Part shown: one piece after another, positions 28,050 to 38,532 of the stretch
Layout of the letters: each line of letters begins with the position of its first letter
Position numbering within the stretch: the first letter of the stretch is position 1
Assembly (NCBI GenBank): GCA_902524655.1
Contig: CABZEG010000004.1
Location: 1 to 64,000 of the forward strand
Reading direction: 5' to 3'
Origin: an uncultured Alphaproteobacteria bacterium
GTDB lineage: Bacteria > Pseudomonadota > Alphaproteobacteria > Rhodobacterales > Rhodobacteraceae
Length of the DNA stretch: 64,000 bases
Made by a program: the position numbers and the translations under genes
The notes under the pieces: generated by a model
Seen by the model: only the letters and a program-made list of their open reading frames with translations
The model's database searches: none
What the model was told of the DNA's origin: nothing

Positions 28050-28988
28050 ATGTTAATGAACTTGGTGACTATTTTTGGTGGTTCTGGCTTCTTGGGGAGA
28101 TATGTAGTTAGACAACTAGCTTCAAAGGGCTTCTTTATAAGAGTAATAGCGCGAAACCCTAATGATGCTCTTTTTCTTAAGGTCTATGGTAAAGTAGGGC
28201 AAATACAATTGTTGGCTGGCGATATAAAGGAAGAAAATAAACTTGGAGGTTATATAAACGGTTCGGATTGTGTTATTAATTGTGTGGCGACCTTTTTTGA
28301 AACACGTGCACAGTCATTTATCAATCTTCATATTGACGCAGCGAGAAATTTAGCCAAAACCGCTCAAAAGGAAGGGGTTAATCAATTTATTCATATATCC
28401 TCCTTAGGTGCATCATCCAAATCGAGCAGTCGACTCCTTAAGTCTAAAGGGGTTGGTGAAGAAGCCGTACTTAATTGCTTTCCGAATGCAAATATTATCA
28501 GACCTTCTTTAATATTTGGAAATGAGGATACATTTTTTAATAGGTTTGCGAAATTGTCCTTAATTAGCCCATTTATCCCGGTTGTGGGTTCAAATACAAA
28601 GTTTCAGCCGGTATATGTTGATGATGTAGCCAAAGCTGTAAGTTTATTGGTTGAGACAAGTCAGCAGAAGAGGTATCTGGATTTAGGTGGAGATGAAACA
28701 TACTCATTCACAGAACTTATTCAAATTTTACTATCCGAAATTAACCGAAAGAGGATTATTTTAAAAATCCCATTTTCTCTGGCAAGAGTAATTGCTGCAA
28801 CCAATGATTTTTTCCGTTTTATTTTAGGTGATTTGGTCCCAGCTTTTTTAACATTGGCACAGGTCAGAAGTCTAGAGAAAGATAACATTGTAGACGTCAA
28901 ATCTGAAAAGTTTTCGGATTTAGGTATAGTTCCAATGAAACTAAAAATAATTTTGCCGAAGATTGTTGTTCGGTTTAAGCGCGGCTAG
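28050..28988 (+). CDS. NDUFA9-like NAD(P)-binding protein (complex I accessory-type SDR)
   Basis: An atypical short-chain dehydrogenase with the nucleotide loop FGGSGFLGRYVV at the N-terminus, IHISSLGAS and IRPSLIFGNED, as in the NDUFA9/complex I NDUFA9 subunit family. Alphaproteobacterial members are commonly found beside uppP, as here. The catalytic role is unknown; the human relative is structural in respiratory complex I. ATG 28050 or 28056 are both possible starts. Overlaps the end of convergent uppP by 4 bp. Confidence 0.85.
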   Translation: MLMNLVTIFGGSGFLGRYVVRQLASKGFFIRVIARNPNDALFLKVYGKVGQIQLLAGDIKEENKLGGYINGSDCVINCVATFFETRAQSFINLHIDAARNLAKTAQKEGVNQFIHISSLGASSKSSSRLLKSKGVGEEAVLNCFPNANIIRPSLIFGNEDTFFNRFAKLSLISPFIPVVGSNTKFQPVYVDDVAKAVSLLVETSQQKRYLDLGGDETYSFTELIQILLSEINRKRIILKIPFSLARVIAATNDFFRFILGDLVPAFLTLAQVRSLEKDNIVDVKSEKFSDLGIVPMKLKIILPKIVVRFKRG

Positions 28989-29767
28989 AAATATAGAATT
29001 GCTAACAAAGCTAAACCGAGAAAAAGTCTATAGATTACAAAGGGAGTGAAAGAAAAAATCTCCCCAAACTTTATAAAAGATTTTAAAGCTAAATATGAAA
29101 AAATGAATGAAAATATCGTTGCATATATAGTAAACTCAGTTTCTATCTTGCCTGGGCTGTTGAAGTATTTAAAGCCAATGTAACTGCTTGAAATAATTAT
29201 TGCTGGTATGCTTAATATGGCAGAAATGATAATTGCTTCTTTTCTATCATAATTTAAAAATCGTGCACCAGTTATAGAGGCGCCAGATCTGCTAGTTCCA
29301 GGAAAGACCGCTAAAGATTGCCAAAGGCCTATAAAAAAAACATCTCTTGCCGTAATATCCGAAAATCTGCGGTAACTTGGTTGTCGGTCTGACATAAAAA
29401 GTAATAAAGCAAATATCAAGTTAGTAAACGCAATTATTTCTAATTGTCTTGATAGATCAAGAAGACGGGCATACTCTAAGATTAAAGCAATGACAGCTAA
29501 TGGTAACGTTGCTAAAGCCAAAAATAATAATGATTTTTTCATTCCAAGTTTTATTAAAACCTTGTTAGTATGATTCTTTAGAGGTTTTGAAGCAAATAAT
29601 ATAACTGCTACTAGGCTGCCAATGTGCATTGATATGTCTAAGCTTAAATTGTTCTTTAGACCAACTGCCAACTTGTTGTAAAGTATCAGATGTGCAGATG
29701 AAGAGACGGGCAAAAACTCGGTTGCTCCTTGAATTAGAGACAATAGAAATATATGGAAAATAGTCAT
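28985..29767 (-). CDS. uppP: Undecaprenyl-diphosphatase UppP (BacA)
   Basis: Integral membrane phosphatase that recycles undecaprenyl pyrophosphate for peptidoglycan and other glycans. Motif GATEFLPVSSSAHL near residue 15 and GTSRSGASITGARFL near residue 155 carry the active-site residues; about seven hydrophobic helices are visible. Length 260 is normal. Confidence 0.96.
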   Translation of the reverse strand: MTIFHIFLLSLIQGATEFLPVSSSAHLILYNKLAVGLKNNLSLDISMHIGSLVAVILFASKPLKNHTNKVLIKLGMKKSLLFLALATLPLAVIALILEYARLLDLSRQLEIIAFTNLIFALLLFMSDRQPSYRRFSDITARDVFFIGLWQSLAVFPGTSRSGASITGARFLNYDRKEAIIISAILSIPAIIISSSYIGFKYFNSPGKIETEFTIYATIFSFIFSYLALKSFIKFGEIFSFTPFVIYRLFLGLALLAILYF

Positions 29768-29941
29768 TTTTAAAACATTAGCTTAGGTTTTCGAAAGAAT
29801 GTACGATAAACCACCAGGCTTTCCCCTATTTTATTAAAAAAATTGTGACAAATCCAAACCATAAACTTTCTTTTCTTTTCTTGAAAACTATATTAAGAAG
29901 TCTTCTCAGAGAAATAATAAGAAAAAACAAGTAAAAAGCGA

Positions 29942-32900
29942 ATGAAGATTTTTGATAAAAAGCGTAATAAAGCGGAGGGTCTGTATGATCCTAGAAATGA
30001 ACATGATTCCTGTGGCCTAGGTTTTATTGCCAATATCAAAGGAAGAAAAAGCCATGATATTGTACAAAAAGGTATTTTTATTCTAGAGAACCTCGAACAT
30101 CGAGGCGCTACAGGAGCAGATCCCTTAGTGGGTGACGGAGCAGGAATGCTTACACAAATACCACATGATATGTATAGGGAAGAAATGGAAAAGCTGAATT
30201 GTGTTCTTCCTGATCCTGGAGGCTATGGCGTGGGAATGTTTTTTTTCCCAAAGGAAATCAAATATCACATCCTTATAAAAGATATAATTTTTGAACTAAG
30301 CAACGAACAAGGTATTAAATTACTAGGTTGGCGTGATATACCTGTAAACAACGACTGTTTATCAATGGACGAAGAAATTCGTAAGGCTGAACCTATACAT
30401 TTGCAAGCATTCTTCAAAAAACCTGAAGGTATGAACGAGGATGAATTTGAAAGGAATCTTTATGTTCTAAGAAAAAAAACAACCAACAAAATTTATGAGG
30501 AATTGGGTAATGAAGATTTATACTACGCAGTTTCACTATCATCCAGAACGGTTGTTTATAAGGGCATGTTTTTAGCTGATCAGCTGGCTAAATATTATCT
30601 AGATTTGCAAGACGTCCGATATGTGTCCGCGCTATCGTTAGTTCATCAAAGATTTTCCACAAACACTTTTCCCTCTTGGAGACTGGCTCACCCTTACCGA
30701 ATGGTGGCTCATAATGGTGAGATAAATACTAGCAGAGGTAATGTAAACTGGATGGCTGCGAGGCAAGCAAGTCTAAAGTCGGAGCTCTTTGGCGATAAGT
30801 TGGACGACATATGGCCTGTGACAAGAGAAGGTCAATCCGATACAGCTTCGTTTGATAACGCTATTGAGTTATTATATCAGGGAGGGTACCCTCTTCAGCA
30901 CGCTTCAATGATGTTGATCCCAGAAGCTTGGGCGGGAAATCCATTAATGGATAGAAAACGCAAATCATTTTACGAATTTCACGCATCTATAATGGAACCT
31001 TGGGATGGACCAGCTGCTATTGCTTTTACAGATGGAAGAAAAATCGGAGCCACTCTGGATAGAAATGGATTAAGACCAGCAAGATATTTTGTTTCTGAAG
31101 ATGATACTGTGGTGTTGGCTTCCGAGGCTGGAACGCTTCCTGTTGATGAGAGTAAAGTTATTACAAAGTGGCGATTGCAACCAGGAAAAATGCTCCTCAT
31201 TGATATGGACGCAGGAAAAATCATAACGGATGAAGAAGTAAAAAAAGATCTTAGTAATGAGTCGGATTACGAAGATATATTGAATAATACACAAATTGTT
31301 TTAGAGGAACTCGAATCGGATGAAACACAGAAAGTTTCCTTATCAACGAGTAATCTTTATTCTGGTCAAAAAGCCTTTGGCTATACCCAAGAAGACTTAA
31401 AAACACTTATGTCCCCAATGGCAGTTACTGGCCAAGAAGCCATTGGCTCAATGGGCACTGACACGCCCATTTCTGCAATATCAAACAAAAAGAAGCTTCT
31501 CTACACATATTTTAAGCAAAATTTCGCACAGGTAACGAATCCTCCAATAGACCCTATTCGCGAGGAGTCAGTGATGAGCTTAGTTTCCTTTATTGGCCCG
31601 AGACCAAATATTTTTGATAATAAAGCTTTGAGCAATGTGAAGAGGCTAGAAGTAAAACAACCAATCTTAACAAATGAAGACATGCAAAAAATAAGAAAGA
31701 TAAGTGAGATTGGAGACAATCATTTCGTTTCAAGAGTACTAGATACTACATTTGACAAGAATACAGGTTATACAGGTTTTGAAAAATGTTTGGAGAGCAT
31801 ATGCATAAAGTCGGAGAATGTAGTTAAAGAGGGTGGTAATATTATAGTGCTATCCGACAGGCAGTTTGGTAAAGATAGGATTGCTTTGCCCGCTCTATTG
31901 GCCATTGCGTCGGTACATCATCATTTAATAAGGAAAGGACTGCGAACAGCCGTTGGATTGGTAGTGGAATCAGCAGAGCCTAGGGAGGTTCATCACTTTG
32001 CAGCATTAGCAGGTTACGGAGCAGAGGCTATAAATCCATACATGGCTTTCGACACCATATTAGATCTTAAACAAAAGAATATGTTGTCTAAAGATGTAAG
32101 TGAGACAGAAGCGGTTAGTAGATATATAAAGTCAGTTAACAAAGGCCTTTTAAAAGTTATGTCCAAGATGGGTATTTCAACTTACCAATCATACTGTGGA
32201 GCACAAATTTTTGACGCAGTCGGGTTATCAGAGGAGTTCGTGAGCAAGTACTTCAAGGGTACTTCTTCTCAAATCAGCGGAGTAGGAATAAATGAAATAG
32301 CAAAGGAAACGATTAACCGCCATGAGGAAGCCTACTCAAACTTAGAGGTTTTAAGAGACTCTCTAGATGTTGGGGGAGATTACGCCGTAAGAAAAAGAGG
32401 AGAAGTTCATGCTTGGAGTTCAGATGAAATTACGAACCTTCAACATGCTGTAAGAAGTAATTCTTTCGATACATTTAAAGAATATTCAAGGTCCATGGAC
32501 GAGCAAGAAGAAAGGTTGTTCACAATAAGAGGCTTATTTAGGCTTAGAGACTCAAGCGAAACGGGCAGAAATAGTATTAAAATTGATGAGGTTGAGCCGG
32601 CCAAGGAGATTGTAAAACGGTTCGCTACCGGAGCCATGTCGTACGGATCAATATCCGCAGAAGCGCATGAGAACCTAGCCATAGCCATGAATAGGATTGA
32701 GGGAAAATCGAACACAGGTGAAGGCGGTGAAGAAGTGGAACGTTTTTCCACTGATAATAATGGCGACAACAGACGGTCTGCAATAAAACAAGTTGCCTCT
32801 GGTAGATTTGGTGTAACAACCGAATACCTAGTAAATTCCGACATGATTCAGATTAAAATGGCGCAAGGAGCAAAGCCGGGTGAAGGAGGTCAGCTTCCCG

Positions 32901-34603
32901 GCCACAAGGTAGACGCTGTTATCGCAAAGGTCCGACATTCTACTAGAGGGGTTGGACTTATCTCTCCCCCTCCCCACCACGATATTTACTCAATAGAAGA
33001 TTTAGCGCAACTTATATTTGACCTTAAAAACGTCAACCCAAAAGCTGATATATCAGTGAAATTAGTATCCGAGGTTGGGGTAGGTACAGTCGCTGCTGGA
33101 GTGGCTAAAGCAAAAGCGGACCATGTTACTATTTCGGGTATGGAGGGTGGTACTGGGGCGAGCCCATTGACCTCGGTGAAACATGCCGGCTCACCCTGGG
33201 AATTGGGTTTGGCAGAAACACACCAAACTCTAATGAAAAATAAGCTTAGATCAAGAATATCGGTCCAAGTGGATGGTGGGCTAAGGACGGGGCGTGATGT
33301 TGTTATTGGAGCATTGTTAGGCGCGGATGAGTTTGGTTTTTCAACAGCCCCATTAATTGCATCAGGTTGCATTATGATGCGTAAGTGTCACCTGAACACC
33401 TGTCCTGTTGGGATTGCAACTCAAGACCCAGTTTTGAGGAAACGATTTGTAGGAATGCCAGAGCATGTTGTTAATTTTTTCTTCTTTATCGCAGAAGAGG
33501 TAAGAATATTAATGAGTAAATTAGGTTTCAAAAAATTTGATGAGATGATTGGTCAAATTGATGTGCTTGACAGGAAAAAAGCAATTAAACATTGGAAAGC
33601 AAAGGGGCTCGATTTCTCAAAGCTGTTTTTTGATCCAAAGATGGGCGATGGAGTGCCAAAATTTAATTGTGAAAGACAGGAGCATCCAATTAAAGATATT
33701 TTGGATATGCAGTTAATTGAAATGTCAAAGGATACCTTGCAAAACAAAAAACCCACCAAATTAAAACTGCCGATTTATAATTACAATAGATCTACTGGAG
33801 CAATGCTCAGTGGAGAGGTCGCACGTATTTTTGGACATATAGGTCTCCCAGAGGATTCAATAAACATTTCTTTTAAGGGTACAACGGGTCAGGCATTTGG
33901 AGCATGGTTATCGAGAGGAGTTACTCTAGAAGTAGAAGGCGAAGCAAATGATTATGTTGGCAAAGGATTATCTGGGGGAAAAATAATAGTATACCCTCCA
34001 AAAGAGGCAAAAAGAATTGTTCCTGAAGATTCGATCATAGCAGGAAACACAATTCTTTATGGAGCTATTGACGGAGAATGCTTTTTGAGAGGCATAGTTG
34101 GAGAAAGGTTTGCCGTTAGAAATTCTGGAGCTACCGCTGTTGTTGAAGGAGTGGGTGATCATGGTTGTGAATATATGACAGGTGGTATAGTAGTCGTTTT
34201 AGGGAAAACAGGCCTTAATTTTGCGGCAGGTATGTCCGGAGGTATAGCATATGTTTTGGACGAAGATGGTACCTTTAAAAATAGATGTAATTTGGCAATG
34301 GTTGAGCTTGAGCCGGTTCCAGAAGAAGATGATCTACTAGAATCTGAGCACCATCACGGAGGCGACTTTGAACACCATGGTCGCGTGGATATATCGAGTG
34401 ATATGACCAGATATGATGAAGAAAGGCTGAGAAATATAATTTCTAGACACTTAAAGTTTACTCAATCAGACCTTGCAAAAAAGATTTTAGGCGATTGGGA
34501 TAATTTTAGGCCTAAATTTTTAAAAGTAATGCCTACGGAATACAGAAGGGCGTTGGAAGAAATAAGGGCTGAAAAGCTCAATAATATCGTAGCTGCAGAA
34601 TAG
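29942..34603 (+). CDS. gltB: Glutamate synthase (NADPH) large subunit GltB
   Basis: Makes glutamate from glutamine and 2-oxoglutarate. A ~23-residue propeptide precedes the N-terminal Cys24 in HDSCGLGF, the glutaminase nucleophile. The central domain, the FMN-binding synthase domain (SVKLVSEVGVGTVAAGVAKA, GMEGGTGASP), the 3Fe-4S Cys cluster CHLNTCPVGIATQDP and the C-terminal GXGXG domain (near GVGDHGCEYM) follow. Length 1553 is standard. The 174-nt leader shows no clear promoter. gltD follows after 30 nt. Confidence 0.99.
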   Translation: MKIFDKKRNKAEGLYDPRNEHDSCGLGFIANIKGRKSHDIVQKGIFILENLEHRGATGADPLVGDGAGMLTQIPHDMYREEMEKLNCVLPDPGGYGVGMFFFPKEIKYHILIKDIIFELSNEQGIKLLGWRDIPVNNDCLSMDEEIRKAEPIHLQAFFKKPEGMNEDEFERNLYVLRKKTTNKIYEELGNEDLYYAVSLSSRTVVYKGMFLADQLAKYYLDLQDVRYVSALSLVHQRFSTNTFPSWRLAHPYRMVAHNGEINTSRGNVNWMAARQASLKSELFGDKLDDIWPVTREGQSDTASFDNAIELLYQGGYPLQHASMMLIPEAWAGNPLMDRKRKSFYEFHASIMEPWDGPAAIAFTDGRKIGATLDRNGLRPARYFVSEDDTVVLASEAGTLPVDESKVITKWRLQPGKMLLIDMDAGKIITDEEVKKDLSNESDYEDILNNTQIVLEELESDETQKVSLSTSNLYSGQKAFGYTQEDLKTLMSPMAVTGQEAIGSMGTDTPISAISNKKKLLYTYFKQNFAQVTNPPIDPIREESVMSLVSFIGPRPNIFDNKALSNVKRLEVKQPILTNEDMQKIRKISEIGDNHFVSRVLDTTFDKNTGYTGFEKCLESICIKSENVVKEGGNIIVLSDRQFGKDRIALPALLAIASVHHHLIRKGLRTAVGLVVESAEPREVHHFAALAGYGAEAINPYMAFDTILDLKQKNMLSKDVSETEAVSRYIKSVNKGLLKVMSKMGISTYQSYCGAQIFDAVGLSEEFVSKYFKGTSSQISGVGINEIAKETINRHEEAYSNLEVLRDSLDVGGDYAVRKRGEVHAWSSDEITNLQHAVRSNSFDTFKEYSRSMDEQEERLFTIRGLFRLRDSSETGRNSIKIDEVEPAKEIVKRFATGAMSYGSISAEAHENLAIAMNRIEGKSNTGEGGEEVERFSTDNNGDNRRSAIKQVASGRFGVTTEYLVNSDMIQIKMAQGAKPGEGGQLPGHKVDAVIAKVRHSTRGVGLISPPPHHDIYSIEDLAQLIFDLKNVNPKADISVKLVSEVGVGTVAAGVAKAKADHVTISGMEGGTGASPLTSVKHAGSPWELGLAETHQTLMKNKLRSRISVQVDGGLRTGRDVVIGALLGADEFGFSTAPLIASGCIMMRKCHLNTCPVGIATQDPVLRKRFVGMPEHVVNFFFFIAEEVRILMSKLGFKKFDEMIGQIDVLDRKKAIKHWKAKGLDFSKLFFDPKMGDGVPKFNCERQEHPIKDILDMQLIEMSKDTLQNKKPTKLKLPIYNYNRSTGAMLSGEVARIFGHIGLPEDSINISFKGTTGQAFGAWLSRGVTLEVEGEANDYVGKGLSGGKIIVYPPKEAKRIVPEDSIIAGNTILYGAIDGECFLRGIVGERFAVRNSGATAVVEGVGDHGCEYMTGGIVVVLGKTGLNFAAGMSGGIAYVLDEDGTFKNRCNLAMVELEPVPEEDDLLESEHHHGGDFEHHGRVDISSDMTRYDEERLRNIISRHLKFTQSDLAKKILGDWDNFRPKFLKVMPTEYRRALEEIRAEKLNNIVAAE

Positions 34604-34633
34604 CCTCTAATTTAGAATATAAGGGAAGTTGAG

Positions 34634-36067
34634 ATGGGTAAGGTTACTGGATTTTTAGAAATAGATAGGCAAGATAGGAAATATAGGCCTGCATCAGATA
34701 GAATAAGAAATTTTAAGGAGTTTATAGTACCTCTTCCAGAGGAGGTAATAAGAGACCAAGCCAGCAGATGTATGGAATGTGGAATTCCTTTTTGTCATGA
34801 CATGAAGGGCTTGAAAGGGTGTCCCGTTAATAATCAGATCCCGGATTGGAATGATTTGGTTTATAGGGGTGAATGGGAACAGGCTTCTAAAGACTTACAT
34901 TCAACCAATAATTTTCCAGAATTCACGGGAAGAATATGCCCTGCACCATGCGAAGCTTCATGTACTCTAAATATTGTTGATAGTCCGGTAACAATAAAAT
35001 CCATAGAATGTTCTATAGTTGATAAGGCATGGGACAATGGATGGATAAAACCACAAATAAATCAAAACAAGACGAACAAAAAAATAGGAATAATTGGGTC
35101 TGGACCAGCAGGGCTTGCAGCTGCTCAACAATTAGCCCGAGCAGGTCATAATGTAATAATTTATGAAAAAAATAAAAAGATGGGCGGTCTTCTTAGATAT
35201 GGAATTCCTGATTTTAAAATGGAAAAAACTCATATCGACAGAAGACTAGAACAATTATCAGCTGAAGGAGTTCACTTCCAATGTGGTGTTGAGCTAGGTT
35301 TAGATATTAAAATTAATGACATGATAAAGGAACACGATGCTTTGATACTAGCCTGTGGGGCAGAAAAGCCACGTGACCTTGACATTGAAGGGCGTAACGC
35401 GGACGGGATCCATTTCGCCATGGATTTTTTACCTCAGCAAAACAGAAGGGTAGGCAAAGAGACGCTCGAGGGTTTGAAGGAGATAACAGCAGATGGTAAA
35501 CATGTCGTTGTTATTGGTGGAGGAGACACCGGCTCAGATTGCATAGGAACATCAATTCGCCAAGGTGCATTGTCTGTCACACAGCTAGAGATTATGCCTG
35601 CTCCGCCCGAAAGGGAAGACAAGTTGCTAACATGGCCAAATTGGCCTCTCAAGATGAGAACCTCTTCGAGTCAAGAAGAGGGAGCCGATAGAGAATTTTC
35701 AGTATTAACAACATCTTTTGGGGTTGAAAATGGTAGAGTCAGTTCTTTAAATTGTATAAGGGTAAATGAGAAATTTGAAAAAATAGAAAACTCTGAGTTT
35801 GTAATTAAAGCGGATTTGGTATTACTGGCTATGGGTTTCGTTTCACCCATTACAGATAGGATTTTTAAAGATACTGAAGTATCTCTGGATAAGCGTGGAA
35901 ATGTCTTAGCGGATGATAAATCTTACAAAACTTCTCTTGATAAATTGTGGGTAGCTGGTGATATGCGACGTGGTCAGTCTCTTGTCGTGTGGGCAATAAG
36001 AGAAGGCAGGCAAGCTGCGAAATCAGTAGACAAGGCATTGATGGGCTATAGTAGTCTCTCAGACTAA
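34634..36067 (+). CDS. gltD: Glutamate synthase small subunit GltD
   Basis: Feeds NADPH electrons to GltB. The N-terminal part holds two Cys clusters for 4Fe-4S centres ([18 protein letters not shown] and CPAPCEASC). FAD binding is at [18 protein letters not shown] (~residue 155) and NADP binding at [12 protein letters not shown] (~295); the C-terminus has the [14 protein letters not shown] motif. Length 477 is typical. It forms an operon with gltB. Confidence 0.98.
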   Translation: MGKVTGFLEIDRQDRKYRPASDRIRNFKEFIVPLPEEVIRDQASRCMECGIPFCHDMKGLKGCPVNNQIPDWNDLVYRGEWEQASKDLHSTNNFPEFTGRICPAPCEASCTLNIVDSPVTIKSIECSIVDKAWDNGWIKPQINQNKTNKKIGIIGSGPAGLAAAQQLARAGHNVIIYEKNKKMGGLLRYGIPDFKMEKTHIDRRLEQLSAEGVHFQCGVELGLDIKINDMIKEHDALILACGAEKPRDLDIEGRNADGIHFAMDFLPQQNRRVGKETLEGLKEITADGKHVVVIGGGDTGSDCIGTSIRQGALSVTQLEIMPAPPEREDKLLTWPNWPLKMRTSSSQEEGADREFSVLTTSFGVENGRVSSLNCIRVNEKFEKIENSEFVIKADLVLLAMGFVSPITDRIFKDTEVSLDKRGNVLADDKSYKTSLDKLWVAGDMRRGQSLVVWAIREGRQAAKSVDKALMGYSSLSD

Positions 36068-36099
36068 GGAAAAAAATTGTCCTATTTAAATAATATTTT

Positions 36100-36786
36100 G
36101 TGTGCGTTATTAAAAATTTAGCATTCAAAGCTGCTAGAATTATCACACTATTATTCGTGTTCCTTATATGTTTGTCCGTGTCAACCGTTGTTTTACTTAG
36201 ATTTTTTAATCCTCCTTTTACGAGCTTTATGGTTTCGGAAAGCGATTTTTTTCAAAGAAAAATAGATTACAGTTGGACTTCAATTTCAAATATGGGCGAA
36301 AATATTGCCCTTTCAGTGGTCGCAACAGAGGATTCTAATTTTTGTAACCATTTAGGACTAGACGTAAAAGAGATTTACAAAGTAATTACAAGAAAGGAAA
36401 AAAGAGGCGCGTCAACGATAACTCAACAACTTGCGAAAAATCTTTTTTTATGGTCTGGACGATCTTGGTCAAGGAAAATTATAGAATTGTACTTTACCTT
36501 TTTGATAGAGATCATTATTCCAAAAAAAAGAATTCTCGAAATATATCTAAACACTGTTGAGACAAGCCTGCTGACATTTGGTGTTAATCAAGCTTCAGAT
36601 AAGTATTATAAAAAGCCAGTAAATAAACTCACCAAAGAGCAATCAGTACGAATTGCGTTGATTCTTCCAAATCCAAAGTATCGAAAGCCCAAAAAACTGA
36701 AGCCTAATCTCACAGTTAGAATTTCACAATTAAAAAAAGATATCAATATCCTAAAAAAAGATGACAGATCTAGCTGTTTTTTATAA
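36100..36786 (+). CDS. mtgA: Monofunctional biosynthetic peptidoglycan transglycosylase MtgA
   Basis: Family 51 glycosyltransferase that polymerises lipid II. An N-terminal membrane anchor (IITLLFVFLICLSVSTVVLL) is followed by the motifs EDSNFCNHLG with the catalytic Glu, GASTITQQLAKNLFLW and KKRILEIYLN. Length 228 is normal. The start is GTG, 33 nt after gltD. No transpeptidase domain is attached. Confidence 0.94.
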   Translation: MCVIKNLAFKAARIITLLFVFLICLSVSTVVLLRFFNPPFTSFMVSESDFFQRKIDYSWTSISNMGENIALSVVATEDSNFCNHLGLDVKEIYKVITRKEKRGASTITQQLAKNLFLWSGRSWSRKIIELYFTFLIEIIIPKKRILEIYLNTVETSLLTFGVNQASDKYYKKPVNKLTKEQSVRIALILPNPKYRKPKKLKPNLTVRISQLKKDINILKKDDRSSCFL

Positions 36787-36818
36787 TTATAAATGGATTA
36801 AAGTAAGGTTTATTTACT

Positions 36819-37490
36819 ATGAAGAAACTCCACCATCTAGCACTCTCACCATTCTGTCGAAAAGTAAGGCTGGTTTTGGCAGAAAAAAAACTTGAAGTTG
36901 AATTAATCGATGAACCTGTTTGGGAAAAAAGATTGGATTTCATAAGATTCAGTCCTTCCGGTAAAGTGCCATTATTAAAAGAAGGAGCTAATGTATTCAC
37001 GGAGAGCACTCCCATATGTGAGTATTTGGATGAATCTCACCCGATTCCAAAACTTATTCCGGCTGACAAAAAGCTAAGGTTCGAGACGCGCAGGGTAACT
37101 TCTTGGTTCGACGATAAATTTTATAATGAAGTCACAAAAAACTTACTTAATGAGAGAGTGTACAAAAAGATTTTTAAAATAGGCCAACCTGATAGTGGTG
37201 CAATAAAAGAGGGCCTTAAGAAAATAAAGTTTCATTTTGATTATTTGGAATGGCTTTTGGAAAAAAGAAATTGGGTAGCTGGGGAGAAAATGTCATTAGC
37301 TGATTTTTCAGCGGCTGGACATATTTCAGCACTAGATTATATAGGAGACATTGACTGGCAGTCTAAGCCAATAATAAAAGAATGGTATGCAAAAATTAAA
37401 TCAAGACCTGCTTTTAGAAATGCAGGTTTGCTGACAGACTTAGTTCCTGGTTTTGTACCGGCAAGTCACTATAGTGACTTAGATTTTTAG
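36819..37490 (+). CDS. Glutathione S-transferase family protein
   Basis: Thioredoxin-like N-terminal domain with SPFCRKVRLVLAEK and the glutathione-binding loop FTESTPICEYLDE (Glu-Ser pair), then an all-helical C-terminal domain (MSLADFSAAGHISALDYIG). Length 223 fits. The substrate is unknown. It is separated by one base from queG and probably forms a gst-queG-epimerase operon, an order seen in other alphaproteobacteria. Confidence 0.92.
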   Translation: MKKLHHLALSPFCRKVRLVLAEKKLEVELIDEPVWEKRLDFIRFSPSGKVPLLKEGANVFTESTPICEYLDESHPIPKLIPADKKLRFETRRVTSWFDDKFYNEVTKNLLNERVYKKIFKIGQPDSGAIKEGLKKIKFHFDYLEWLLEKRNWVAGEKMSLADFSAAGHISALDYIGDIDWQSKPIIKEWYAKIKSRPAFRNAGLLTDLVPGFVPASHYSDLDF

Positions 37491-37491
37491 T

Positions 37492-38532
37492 ATGGAAATA
37501 TTGGATTTTAAATCACAACTCCAGCAGATTTCTTCTGATGTAGGTTTTTCTGCCGTTGGCATAACCGATCCACTCAAGGTTGATCAATCAATAAAAGAAA
37601 AATTTAGGGAGTACATTAAAAATGATTGGAATGCTGGTATGGATTGGTTGGAAAAGAGGATCAACGAACGAATAGCACCAGAAAATTTATGGCCAAGCGT
37701 TAAGTCAATTTTAGTATTTACAGATGACTATACTCCCGCAGAAGAACCTTTAAAAAAATTGAGGGATAAAGAACTAGCTAATATCTCAGTTTATGCCACG
37801 AAAAGAGACTATCATAAAGTAGTCAAATCTAAGCTAAAGCTCGTAGCCTCTTGGGTAAAAAAAAAATTAGACTGTGAGCTTAAAATATTTGTCGATACTG
37901 CCCCTGTTATGGAAAAACCTTTAGCACAGTTATCTGGCTTGGGTTGGCAAGGCAAACATACAAATTTGGTGAGTAGGAATACGGGAAATTGGTTTTTTAT
38001 CGGTGTAATGTACATTGATAAACAATTGCCTGCAGATGAACCAGAGCAAGATAATTGTGGATCTTGTACCAAGTGTTTGGATATTTGTCCAACTAATGCT
38101 TTTGAGGGTGCATATAAGCTAGATGCTAGAAAATGCATCGCGTATCTCACTATTGAACACAAGGGTGCTATAGATAAAAAACTCAGATCATCAATTGGCA
38201 ACAGAGTTTTTGGATGCGATGATTGTTTAGCTGTTTGTCCTTGGAATAAATTTGCACAAATAAGCAGAAATGAAAATTATAGAGAAACTTTTTCTGACTT
38301 AGCTCTGGAGGAAGCGCTGAACTTTTCAGATGGCGATTTCAGAAGTTATTTTAGTGGGACCGCCATAAAAAGATTAGGATCAATTAGATTTCTGAGAAAT
38401 GTAATATACGCGATGGGAAATAGTGGAAAAAAAGAATACATCAAATTACTAGAGGGTTTTGGAAGCCATTCTGTGGATTTTATATCTGAGGCAGCTTATT
38501 GGTCTATTTCCGAGTTAGAAAAAAATGAATAA
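37492..38532 (+). CDS. queG: Epoxyqueuosine reductase QueG
   Basis: Cobalamin- and iron-sulfur-dependent enzyme that completes queuosine in tRNA. Two 4Fe-4S motifs are visible: CGSCTKCLDICPTNA (~residues 190-205) and CDDCLAVCPWNKF (~245). The family segment KDYHKVVKSKL-like RDYHKVVKSKLK is present too. Length 346 is typical. It starts one base after the GST stop and overlaps the next gene by 8 nt. Confidence 0.95.
   Translation: MEILDFKSQLQQISSDVGFSAVGITDPLKVDQSIKEKFREYIKNDWNAGMDWLEKRINERIAPENLWPSVKSILVFTDDYTPAEEPLKKLRDKELANISVYATKRDYHKVVKSKLKLVASWVKKKLDCELKIFVDTAPVMEKPLAQLSGLGWQGKHTNLVSRNTGNWFFIGVMYIDKQLPADEPEQDNCGSCTKCLDICPTNAFEGAYKLDARKCIAYLTIEHKGAIDKKLRSSIGNRVFGCDDCLAVCPWNKFAQISRNENYRETFSDLALEEALNFSDGDFRSYFSGTAIKRLGSIRFLRNVIYAMGNSGKKEYIKLLEGFGSHSVDFISEAAYWSISELEKNE

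Noticed and set aside
32440-32844. A 134-codon open frame antisense to gltB
   Set aside because: It lies fully inside the well-conserved gltB coding region; its low-complexity Ser/Leu text is what reverse reading of a conserved gene gives.
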